From Myxococcales bacterium (lineage in GTDB: Bacteria; Myxococcota_A; Polyangia; Polyangiales; JADJMO01), in assembly GCA_021783935.1 (NCBI GenBank), contig JAJXTK010000352.1, forward strand, positions 1 through 6,852: a stretch of 6,852 nucleotides of DNA, written 5' to 3'. Of the stretch, positions 1 to 5,645 are shown piece after piece. Position numbers and translations under genes: made by a program. Below the pieces are notes generated by a model. That model saw nothing but the letters and a program-made list of their open reading frames with translations, searched no databases and was not told the DNA's origin. Every line of letters starts with the position of its first letter. Position 1 is the first letter of the stretch.

Positions 1-375
1 GGGGATCTTCGGCTTGAAGTCGGCGAAGACGTTGAGCTGCGTGTCGAGCGTGGCGCGCGAGGCGAGCGTCGCGTCGTAGCGCCCCGCCCAGCGGAACGAC
101 CGCCCCTTCGCGCGCTCGACGCCGCGCACGTCGACGCCCCGCGCCTCGAGGGCGTCGAGGTTCGCCTTGGGGAAGTCCTCGCCGATGACCGCGACCAGAT
201 CGACCGGCGCGAAGAGCGACGCGGCGATGCTCGCGTAGCTCGCGGAGCCCCCCCAGACGTTCGCGTGGCGCTCCCAGGTGCGCTCTTCGACCTTGGCGTG
301 CGCGGCGGCTTCGATGGGCTTCGGGAGCTCGAGATCGTCGAAGGCGACGGATCCGACGATGAGGAGGCGAGACAC
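1..375 (-). CDS. PfkB-family carbohydrate/nucleoside kinase, N-terminal 125 residues (3' end outside window)
   Basis: This is the N-terminal part of a ribokinase/PfkB-fold kinase, which transfers the ATP gamma-phosphate to a sugar or nucleoside hydroxyl in the cytoplasm. What is seen: a first strand reading LLIVGSVAFDDLELP (residues 4-18), whose Asp typically contacts the substrate; the glycine-rich PfkB signature region GGSASYASIAAS; VAVIGEDFP; and FRWAGRYD followed by TLDTQLNVFADF. The usual Asn of the GGxxxN motif is Tyr here, which I believe is common in the subgroup found beside MTAP genes. The start is a GTG at 375, chosen because AAGGAG lies 8 bases upstream and the homologous strand begins right after it. 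The C-terminal catalytic GAGD motif lies outside the window. It is the third gene of a minus-strand set after adenosyltransferase and MTAP, with an 80-base gap to MTAP. Substrate unknown: adenosine, another nucleoside or a sugar phosphate are all possible. The family call is firm; the substrate is not. Confidence 0.88.
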   Translation of the reverse strand, partial: MSRLLIVGSVAFDDLELPKPIEAAAHAKVEERTWERHANVWGGSASYASIAASLFAPVDLVAVIGEDFPKANLDALEARGVDVRGVERAKGRSFRWAGRYDATLASRATLDTQLNVFADFKPKIP

Positions 376-383
376 GATCGGGA

Positions 384-389
384 CTCCTT
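384..389 (-). promoter_or_regulatory. Shine-Dalgarno site of the PfkB kinase gene
   Basis: On the minus strand the bases read AAGGAG, a full match to the anti-SD core, with 8 bases before the GTG at 375. It settles the start codon of the kinase. It is the clearest ribosome binding site in the window. Confidence 0.75.
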
Positions 390-438
390 GCAGGGCGGTG
401 TTGATCGGCGTCGAAATCTCGGCAGGGGAGGGGGCGGC

Positions 439-455
439 CGCGCGGCGATCGCGCG
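439..455 (-). terminator. GC hairpin directly after the MTAP stop codon (terminator-like, no U-tract)
   Basis: Six G/C pairs (439-444 with 450-455) enclose a 5-base loop and abut the MTAP stop codon at 456-458. On the minus strand it is followed by a C-rich run rather than a T-run, so it is not a classical intrinsic terminator. It could weaken read-through to the kinase, protect the MTAP mRNA end, or be a by-product of CG-rich sequence. Confidence 0.3.
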
Positions 456-1358
456 TCAGCCGAGCAGCAGCTGGTAGCGCGCGCGCACGTCCTCGCGGAT
501 CGCGTCGGGCGAGGTCATCACCGCGTGCTTCAGCGCGCCGTGCGCGTTGGAGGCGCGCGGATCGGGCAGGCGCGCGGCGAGGGCCAGGATCGCGGCCCGG
601 GCGTTCGAGACGTTCGCCTTCATCGTCGCCACGACCTGCTCGACGGTCACCGACTCGTGCGCGTCGTGCCAGCAGTCGTAGTCGGTCGCCAGCGCCAGCG
701 TCGCGAACGGCAGCTCCGCCTCGCGCGCGAGCTTCGCCTCGGTGGCGTTGGTCATCCCGATCACGTCGACCCCCCACGAGCGGTACAGGAGCGACTCGGC
801 GCGCGTCGAGAACTGCGGCCCCTCGATGCACAGGTAGGTGCCGCCGCGGTGCACGACGGCCCCGGTGGTTTCGGCCGACTCGACGAGCGCGTCGGCGAGC
901 AGCTTGCAGACCGGATCGGCGAAGGCGACGTGCGCGACCGGCGAGCCGGCCTCGGCGCGCGCCTCGTCGGTGCCGGCGCCGGCCTGCGAGAAGAACGTGG
1001 AGGCGCGGCGTCGCGTCAGGTCGATGAACTGGTCGACCACCACGAGGTGCCCGGGGGCGATCGACTCCTTCATAGAGCCGACGGCGGAGACGGCGGCGAG
1101 GTGCGTCGCCCCGAGCGCCTTGAGGGCGGCGACGTTCGCGCGGTAGTTGATCGCGCTCGGCGCGATGCGGTGCCCGCGGCCGTGGCGCGGCAGGAAGAGC
1201 AGCTTGACCGCGCCGTTCGGCGTCGCGAGGTTGCCGCTGACCACGAGGTCGCTCGGCGCGCCCCAGGAGGTCTCGACCTTCTCCTCTCGGACGTCGCTCA
1301 AGCCTGCGAGCTCGTAGAGACCGGAACCGCCGAGGACGCCGAGGACGTAGCCCGCCAT
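456..1358 (-). CDS. mtnP: S-methyl-5'-thioadenosine phosphorylase (MTAP)
   Basis: A 300-residue cytoplasmic enzyme that splits methylthioadenosine, the by-product of polyamine and other SAM-dependent pathways, with phosphate into adenine and 5-methylthioribose-1-phosphate. This is the entry to methionine salvage. Several family members also accept 5'-deoxyadenosine. Seen: the N-terminal phosphate-binding GGSGLY (residues 10-15); LPRHGRGHRIAPSAINYRAN (56-75), the family hallmark; AVSAVGSMKESIAPG (89-103); VVDQFIDLT (107-115); CIEGPQFSTRAES (177-189); GMTNATEAKLARE (201-213); and TDYDCWH (225-231). Two Asp residues in the last motif are expected to bind N6/N7 of adenine; purine nucleoside phosphorylases specific for hypoxanthine or guanine carry Asn there. 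This supports adenine specificity. Length is slightly above the usual 280-290. The start is an ATG at 1358 with AAAGGG-like bases upstream and the first conserved strand right after it. It lies 46 bases after the adenosyltransferase stop and 80 before the kinase. Confidence 0.95.
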   Translation of the reverse strand: MAGYVLGVLGGSGLYELAGLSDVREEKVETSWGAPSDLVVSGNLATPNGAVKLLFLPRHGRGHRIAPSAINYRANVAALKALGATHLAAVSAVGSMKESIAPGHLVVVDQFIDLTRRRASTFFSQAGAGTDEARAEAGSPVAHVAFADPVCKLLADALVESAETTGAVVHRGGTYLCIEGPQFSTRAESLLYRSWGVDVIGMTNATEAKLAREAELPFATLALATDYDCWHDAHESVTVEQVVATMKANVSNARAAILALAARLPDPRASNAHGALKHAVMTSPDAIREDVRARYQLLLG

Positions 1359-1404
1359 GATGGCGGCCCTTTCACCCGGATTTCGCCTGATCGCAACTGC
1401 CTCC

Positions 1405-1971
1405 TCAGGGCGAGGGGGTCCACGGCACGTCAGCGACCTGCAAAAGCCGGTTCGCTTGGCGCGCCAGCGTGAAGAGGAGATCGCTGAGGCGGTTGACCCA
1501 GACGATGACCTCGCGGCGCACCGGCTCCTCGGCCGCGAGCGCGACCAACAGGCGCTCGGCCCGACGCGCGACGCAGCGGGCGTAGTGGAGCTCGGCCGCC
1601 GCGCGCGAGCCGGCCGGGAGCACGAAGGCGGTCAGCGGCGGGAGGTCCTTCTCGGCCTCGTCGATCGCGCGCTCGAGCCGCTCGCTCGCCCCCTCGGGCA
1701 GCAGGGCCATGTGGCGCGCGAGCTTCGCCTCCTGGCCGGGGAGCGTCGCGATCTCGGCGCCGATCGTGAAGAGATCGACCTGACAGCTCGCGAGCACCGG
1801 GTCGATCACCGAAGCCTGCGCCCCCTCGAGCGCCGCCCGCGCGCGGCCGAGCGCGGCGTTGGCCTCGTCGAGCGTGCCGTAGGCGTCGACGCGCAGGCTG
1901 CGCTTGGAGACGCGCGCCCCGCCGAAGAGCCCCGTGGTGCCGTCGTCCCCCGTGCGCGTGTAGATCTTCAT
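1405..1971 (-). CDS. pduO: PduO-type cob(I)alamin (corrinoid) adenosyltransferase
   Basis: A 188-residue ATP:corrinoid adenosyltransferase that moves the 5'-deoxyadenosyl group of ATP onto Co(I) of reduced cobalamin, giving adenosylcobalamin. Family enzymes are trimeric and cytoplasmic, with ATP sites at subunit interfaces. Seen: the N-terminal ATP-binding stretch TRTGDDGTTGLFGG (residues 5-18) with K23; RVDAYGTLDEANA (27-39); a helical middle; FVLPAG (116-121); RCVARRAER (132-140), whose Arg/Glu are the equivalents of active-site residues in human MMAB; and WVNRLSDLLFTLAR (158-171). The length matches single-domain PduO/MMAB enzymes. The start is an ATG at 1971, where the conserved MKIYTRTGD N-terminus begins; the ribosome site is weak (AAGG about 12 bases upstream). 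The symbol is used in the family sense: no propanediol-utilisation genes are near, so the AdoCbl is more likely for methylmalonyl-CoA mutase, ribonucleotide reductase or similar enzymes encoded elsewhere. It is the first gene of the minus-strand set, divergent from cheR. The 59-base upstream gap is too short for a cobalamin riboswitch. Confidence 0.95.
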   Translation of the reverse strand: MKIYTRTGDDGTTGLFGGARVSKRSLRVDAYGTLDEANAALGRARAALEGAQASVIDPVLASCQVDLFTIGAEIATLPGQEAKLARHMALLPEGASERLERAIDEAEKDLPPLTAFVLPAGSRAAAELHYARCVARRAERLLVALAAEEPVRREVIVWVNRLSDLLFTLARQANRLLQVADVPWTPSP

Positions 1972-1989
1972 CGCGGGGGGCGACCTTGC

Positions 1990-2005
1990 CGGCGCGGCCG
2001 CGCCG
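1990..2005. promoter_or_regulatory. Perfect 16-bp palindrome in the adenosyltransferase/cheR divergent gap (candidate operator)
   Basis: The 16 bases centred between 1997 and 1998 equal their own reverse complement, and the core contains GCGGCCGC. It sits 18 bases upstream of the adenosyltransferase ATG and 25 upstream of the cheR ATG, where a dimeric repressor could affect both genes. Palindromes arise readily in CG-rich DNA, so regulatory function is only a suggestion. If cheR starts at the TTG at 1986 the element would be coding. Confidence 0.3.
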
Positions 2006-2030
2006 AAGCAACTTCCTCCGCGCCCACTTC

Positions 2031-3143
2031 ATGGCCGCCCCGCCCCGCCTCGACGCCGATGCGCTCGCCTGCGCGCTCGCCGCGTCGCACGGCATCGATC
2101 CGCGCGGCAGCCTGACCCTCACGGCTCGCTTCGAGCTCGCGCTCGCCGAGGAGCCGGCGCTGGCCGCGGGCGGGCCGGCCGAGCTGGCGCGCCTCGCGCA
2201 GCGGCTCCGCGTCGGCGAGACGCGCTTCTACCGAGACCCGCCGCAGCTCGAGGCGCTCTTCGCGTGGGCGCTGCCCCGCGCGATCGCCGCGGGCAAGCTC
2301 CGGGTGCTCTCGGCCGGCTGCGCCACCGGCGAGGAGGCCTGGACCATCGCGGCGATCCTCGAGGAGGCGCGCCAAGCGCGGCCGTTCACCTGGGAGCTCA
2401 ACGGCGTCGACGCGCTGCCCGAGAGCGTCGAGCGCGCGCGCGCCGGGCGCTACCCCGCCGAGGCGATCGCCCGGCTGCCGCGGAAGCTGCGGCGACACTT
2501 CGAGCTGCACGGCGAGGAGGCGTCCGCGAGCGAGGCGCTGCGCGCGCACTGCCGCTTCTTCGCCGGGGATCTGCTCGGCGCGCCGCTCTACGGGCCGTTC
2601 GGGCTCGTCGTCTGCCGCAACGTGCTCATCTATCTCGAGGAGGCGGCGGCGCGCCGGGTGATCGAGCGCCTCGCGAGCCAGCTCACGCGCGACGGGGTGC
2701 TGGTCGTCGCGCGCGCGGAGGTCCCGATCGTGCGGCGCGCGGGGCTCTCGCCGAGGCAGCTCGGCGGCGAGGTCGTCGCGTTCAAGCGATCGGGCGCGCC
2801 CGCGAGCACCCGGCCGCCGCCTGCCCCTCGCGCGGCGGACCGCCCGCCGCTGCCCGCGCTCGAGCTGCACGATCAGGGGCCCCCCTCGCGCGTGCGGCTC
2901 GACGTCGACGCCGCGAACGTCGAGGCGCTCGTCGCGCGCGGCCAGCAGCTGCTCGCCGCCGGCGCGCCCATGATCGAGGTGCGCGTCTCGGGTCGCCTGC
3001 CGGCCGCGCAGCTCGAGATGATCGCGGCGACCTTGCGGCGGCTCGTCCGCGCCGCCGACGCGCTCGGCGCGCGCTGCGTCGCCGCCGACGACGCGACCGC
3101 GCGCACGCTCGCCGCGCTGGGTCTTCCGATCTCGACGAGGTAG
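2031..3143 (+). CDS. cheR: CheR-type protein-glutamate O-methyltransferase with C-terminal extra domain
   Basis: A SAM-dependent methyltransferase of the CheR family (370 residues), which methylates glutamates of chemoreceptors or related signalling proteins. Seen: an N-terminal helical part ending in GETRFYRDPPQLE (residues 62-74), the family's T-x-F-x-R-D region; the SAM loop LSAGCATGEEAWTIA (93-107); the acidic strand end GVDALPESVERARAGRYP (125-142); and FGLVVCRNVLIYL (190-202), diagnostic for CheR. The usual C-terminal GHSE is degenerate (ARAE, 227-230). After a Pro/Ala linker (about 254-276) there are about 90 extra residues whose predicted strand-helix-strand-helix order resembles a STAS or similar small alpha/beta domain; this is inference from pattern only. 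I chose the ATG at 2031; an in-frame TTG at 1986 would add 15 Arg-rich residues and leave only 14 bases to the divergent gene. No receptor, CheA, CheB or CheW gene is in view, so its partner is unknown. Confidence 0.9.
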   Translation: MAAPPRLDADALACALAASHGIDPRGSLTLTARFELALAEEPALAAGGPAELARLAQRLRVGETRFYRDPPQLEALFAWALPRAIAAGKLRVLSAGCATGEEAWTIAAILEEARQARPFTWELNGVDALPESVERARAGRYPAEAIARLPRKLRRHFELHGEEASASEALRAHCRFFAGDLLGAPLYGPFGLVVCRNVLIYLEEAAARRVIERLASQLTRDGVLVVARAEVPIVRRAGLSPRQLGGEVVAFKRSGAPASTRPPPAPRAADRPPLPALELHDQGPPSRVRLDVDAANVEALVARGQQLLAAGAPMIEVRVSGRLPAAQLEMIAATLRRLVRAADALGARCVAADDATARTLAALGLPISTR

Positions 3144-3149
3144 CCGAAC

Positions 3150-3164
3150 GGGGCGTCCCGCCCC
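3150..3164. terminator. GC hairpin in the convergent gap between cheR and the membrane-protein gene
   Basis: Six G/C pairs (3150-3155 with 3159-3164) with a 3-base loop start 6 bases after the cheR stop, inside the 59-base gap between two converging genes. A terminator serving one or both genes is expected here. No T-run follows on either strand, so the role is uncertain. Confidence 0.35.
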
Positions 3165-3202
3165 CTGGGCGCGCGGCGCGGGTCGGTCCTCGAGGCGGCG
3201 CG

Positions 3203-3982
3203 TCAGCCGAACGTCGAGTGGAACGCCCACGCGACCAGGGCGAGCGCCACGACGACGAGCGCGGCCATCGGCAGCAGCGTGGCGCGGCGGGCGGCGCCGA
3301 CCCCCTCCTCGCCGACGCCGTGCACCTGCTCGAGCCAGCAGCGCGTCGCCTCGCGGAAGAGCGTCGAGTTGCCGCGCACGCGCGCGCGCGCCTCGGCGAA
3401 CCGACCGCGCAGGAGCGCCGCGAGCACGCCGAGCGGTCCGGTGGCGACGTCCCAGCCGCACGCGTACAGCCCCGCGCGCAAGGTGGCGGCGCGGGTGACG
3501 GGGCGGCCTCGACGCGCGCCGGCGCGGGCGATCGCCCACTGCCAGCTCACGTGGATCAGGATCATGAGCGGCACAAACGCGGCCGCGATGCGCGCGGCGA
3601 GGCCGACGACCGAGCCGACCAACGAGCCGCTCGCCGTCCACTGCCACGCGACGCAGCCGAGCGCGCACGCGAGCGGCGCGCACACCGCGGTGACGGCGAC
3701 GAGCTCCGCCGCGAGCGCGAAGGTGAAGGCCGGCCCGACGGGGGCGCCGGGCGCCGTGCTCGCGCGCACCCAGAAATCGAGGTCGCTCGCCGAAGCGATC
3801 GACGTGCGCCAGAGGCTCCGAAGCGGCGTCGCGCCCTCGTCCTCCCACGCGAAGGCGCGCCGGCCGTGAGGGATCGGTCGCTCGCCGGACGCCTCGAAGT
3901 CGTGCCCCGGGCACGACGCGTCGCCGCACGTCGCGCAGATGGCGATCGCGGGCACGTCGCGGAGCTCCGCCGGATCCCCCAT
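3203..3982 (-). CDS. Unknown multi-pass membrane protein with N-terminal Cys/His cluster
   Basis: I do not recognise a characterised family; the layout resembles the loosely defined YIP1-like membrane proteins seen in myxobacteria. Of 259 residues, the first part is soluble and holds C16-x2-C19-x4-C24-x2-H27, a plausible zinc-binding knuckle. Next come a charged, Trp-containing stretch (about 40-72) and hydrophobic segments at about 85-112, 120-150, 170-191 (weaker) and 238-254. An Arg-rich loop (153-169) lies between the second and third. The protein ends within 5 residues of the last membrane segment. The ATG at 3982 is the only Met that keeps the cluster near the N-terminus, but its ribosome site is poor; a GTG at codon 10, with GGAG 9 bases upstream, is a credible alternative that still keeps all four ligands. 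It converges on cheR and diverges from the kinase gene, so it probably has its own promoter in the 85-base gap. Real gene: likely, from codon use, hydrophobic pattern and the motif. Function: unknown. Confidence 0.75.
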   Translation of the reverse strand: MGDPAELRDVPAIAICATCGDASCPGHDFEASGERPIPHGRRAFAWEDEGATPLRSLWRTSIASASDLDFWVRASTAPGAPVGPAFTFALAAELVAVTAVCAPLACALGCVAWQWTASGSLVGSVVGLAARIAAAFVPLMILIHVSWQWAIARAGARRGRPVTRAATLRAGLYACGWDVATGPLGVLAALLRGRFAEARARVRGNSTLFREATRCWLEQVHGVGEEGVGAARRATLLPMAALVVVALALVAWAFHSTFG

Positions 3983-4067
3983 TGGGCAAAAGCATGCCTC
4001 GGCCGAAGTCCGGTTGCCAACGCCGCCCCTTCACGCCCGCGCGGCGCGACCCCACAAGAGCCTGGAA
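3983..4067. promoter_or_regulatory. Divergent intergenic region, presumed promoters for the membrane protein and the kinase operon
   Basis: This is the longest spacer in the window and contains its least GC-rich short run (TTGGGCAAAAGCATGC at 3982-3997). Both flanking genes point outward, so promoters for both must lie here or overlap the coding starts. I could not identify a convincing -35/-10 pair, and no strong inverted repeat is visible. The call rests on gene layout. Confidence 0.4.
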
Positions 4068-5618
4068 GTGCCCAAGGCCATCGCGCCCCTGATCTCCGCG
4101 ACCGGTCGCGTCACGTCGCTGCCGCCGGCCTCCGGCCGGGTGCTGATCGTCGACGACCACGTCGCCCTCGCCGACAACCTGCGCGAGCTCGTGCTCGACA
4201 TCGGCGCCGATCGCGTCGCGTCGGGCGGGCCGCCGATCGAGGTGACCGTGTGCGCTCGCGGCGAGACCGCGCTGGAGGTCGCCCGTCGTCGGGGCTTCGA
4301 CGTCGCGATCGTCGACGTGAAGCTCCCCGACATGAGCGGGGTCGATCTGTTGCCGCTCCTGCGCGAGGCCGCGCCGCAGGGCGAGGTCATCCTGATCACC
4401 GGGTTCGCCACGATTGACGCGGCGATCGCGGCGCTGCGCGGCGGGGCCTTCGCCATGATGCTGAAGAGCTTCCGGCCAGAGGAGCTGCAGACGACGGTCG
4501 AGCAAGCGCTCGTGAAGGTCGCGCTGCGCCGCGAGCGCGATTTCCTCGAGCGGCGCTACCGCGCGCTGGTCGAGGCCGCGGACGTCGTCGTCGTCGGGCT
4601 CGACGAGCTCGGCCGCCCCGTGCTGGTGAACCCGAAGTTCCTCGCGCTGACCGGCGCCTCGCACCAGGAGGCCGCCTCGCGCGAGCTCGCCGACCGCTGG
4701 ATCGCGGAGGCCGACCGCGCGGCCTTCCGCGAGGCCCTCGGCGCGGTCGCCGGGGGGAGCGGCCCGCGGGAGCTCGAGGCGGTGCTCGTCGGCGTCGCAG
4801 GGCGCGCAGGGCGAACCCTGCGCTGGAACCTCTCGGCCGAGTCGGTCGCGACGTCCGCCGGGCTGGGCCTCGTGTTCGGCATCGGCGTCGACGTCACCGA
4901 TCGGCGCGCGCTCGAGCGTCGCGCGGCCGACGCCGAGGCGCTCTCGACGATGGGCACCTTGGCGCTCGGGCTCGCGCACGAGATCCGCAACCCGCTCAAC
5001 GCGGCGGTTCTCCAGCTCACCCTGCTCGCCCGCGGCGTCGAGCGCCACGTGGGGGACGCGGCCCAACGCAGCGCGATGCGCGATCGCGCGCGCATCGTCA
5101 TGGAGGAGATCCGGCGGCTCGGCCGGCTGTTGACCGAGTTCCTCGACCTGGCGCGCCCGAGGGGGCTCTCGCTCGAGGCGCTCGGGCTCGACGAGCTGCT
5201 CGCGGCCGTCGTCGAGCTGCACGCCGAGGAGGCCGCCGAGCGCGGCGTCATCGTGCGTCGCGCGGCGATCGCGCCCGATCTTCGAGTGCTCGGCGATCGC
5301 GAGAAGCTGCGTCAGGTCTTCGTCAACCTGCTGATGAACGCCATGGAGGCGACGTCGGCAGGCGGCGAGATCGAGCTCTGCGCGCGCGGCCAGGGAGGCC
5401 GGGTGGTCGTGGAGATCCGCGACAGCGGGCAAGGCATCTCGGAGGAGGACTCGCCGCGTCTATTCGATCCGTTCTTCACGACCAAGGCCGGAGGCACGGG
5501 CCTCGGGCTCTCGATCGTCCTGAAGATCCTGGAGCAGCACGGCGGCACGATCTCGCACCATTCGCGGCTGGGCGAGGGGACGACGACGGTCGTCGAGCTG
5601 CCCGCGCCCGCGGTCTGA
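4068..5618 (+). CDS. Soluble hybrid histidine kinase: receiver-PAS-HisKA-HATPase
   Basis: A 516-residue two-component kinase without membrane segments, so a cytoplasmic node that both receives and donates phosphate. Receiver (about 24-145): VLIVDDH with acidic D29/D30, phospho-acceptor D83 in VDVKLPDMSG, T111 in LITG, and K133; the Pro that normally follows this Lys is S134. The receiver style is NtrC-like. A short helical linker leads to a PAS/PAC region (about 162-280). HisKA: GLAHEIRNPLNA with H304 (301-312), then a dimerisation helix pair to about 363. ATPase: N-box VFVNLLMNAMEA (417-428), G1 DSGQGI (452-457), F-box LFDPFFTTK (465-473) and G2 GTGLGLS (476-482), all intact. GTG at 4068 is preferred, with AAGAG 7 bases upstream; the ATG at 3939 would overlap the divergent gene by 44 bases and add a low-complexity leader. 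An upstream kinase probably phosphorylates the receiver, and a separate response regulator or phosphotransferase should take phosphate from H304; neither is in view. Confidence 0.93.
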   Translation: MPKAIAPLISATGRVTSLPPASGRVLIVDDHVALADNLRELVLDIGADRVASGGPPIEVTVCARGETALEVARRRGFDVAIVDVKLPDMSGVDLLPLLREAAPQGEVILITGFATIDAAIAALRGGAFAMMLKSFRPEELQTTVEQALVKVALRRERDFLERRYRALVEAADVVVVGLDELGRPVLVNPKFLALTGASHQEAASRELADRWIAEADRAAFREALGAVAGGSGPRELEAVLVGVAGRAGRTLRWNLSAESVATSAGLGLVFGIGVDVTDRRALERRAADAEALSTMGTLALGLAHEIRNPLNAAVLQLTLLARGVERHVGDAAQRSAMRDRARIVMEEIRRLGRLLTEFLDLARPRGLSLEALGLDELLAAVVELHAEEAAERGVIVRRAAIAPDLRVLGDREKLRQVFVNLLMNAMEATSAGGEIELCARGQGGRVVVEIRDSGQGISEEDSPRLFDPFFTTKAGGTGLGLSIVLKILEQHGGTISHHSRLGEGTTTVVELPAPAV

Positions 5619-5626
5619 GGACCGCG
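5609..5626 (+). other. Hairpin with the kinase stop codon in its loop
   Basis: Seven pairs (5609-5615 with 5620-5626) enclose a 4-base loop, TGAG, that contains the TGA stop of the kinase gene. No T-run follows, and the next gene starts 20 bases later, so it does not look like a terminator. It might influence ribosome release or re-initiation at the downstream GTG, or be chance in GC-rich sequence. Confidence 0.3.
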
Positions 5627-5645
5627 CTGTGGTAGAGTCGCCGTC

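Noticed and set aside
525..1472. A 315-codon plus-strand frame opposite MTAP
   Set aside because: MTAP on the minus strand has all family motifs in one frame; the plus frame is low-complexity Arg/Gly/Val sequence.
1972..2030. Possible cobalamin riboswitch upstream of the adenosyltransferase
   Set aside because: The gap is only 59 bases, far shorter than a cobalamin aptamer, and no B12-box-like sequence is visible.
3150..3164. Classical rho-independent terminator in the convergent gap
   Set aside because: The stem is present but no T-run follows on either strand, so it is listed only as a low-confidence terminator-like hairpin.
3983..3997. A sigma-54-like spacing (GG and GC 10 bases apart) upstream of the kinase gene
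   Set aside because: Only the GG and GC pairs and a few flanking bases fit; the central CAC is absent. Such partial matches are common, so I do not list it as a promoter.
3939..4067. Upstream ATG extension of the kinase (43 more residues)
   Set aside because: It overlaps the divergent membrane-protein gene, encodes a Pro/Ala/Ser/Arg leader without domain character, and has a poorer ribosome site than the GTG at 4068.
2264..4417. A 717-codon open frame on the plus strand
   Set aside because: It is an out-of-frame shadow of cheR continuing through the antisense of the membrane-protein gene; composition is Arg-rich and without motifs.
1968..5432. A 1154-codon open frame on the minus strand
   Set aside because: It runs antisense to cheR and the kinase and in a different frame from the minus-strand membrane gene. 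Its product is Arg/Ala/Glu-rich without any domain. Lack of stops follows from G/C at third positions of the real genes.
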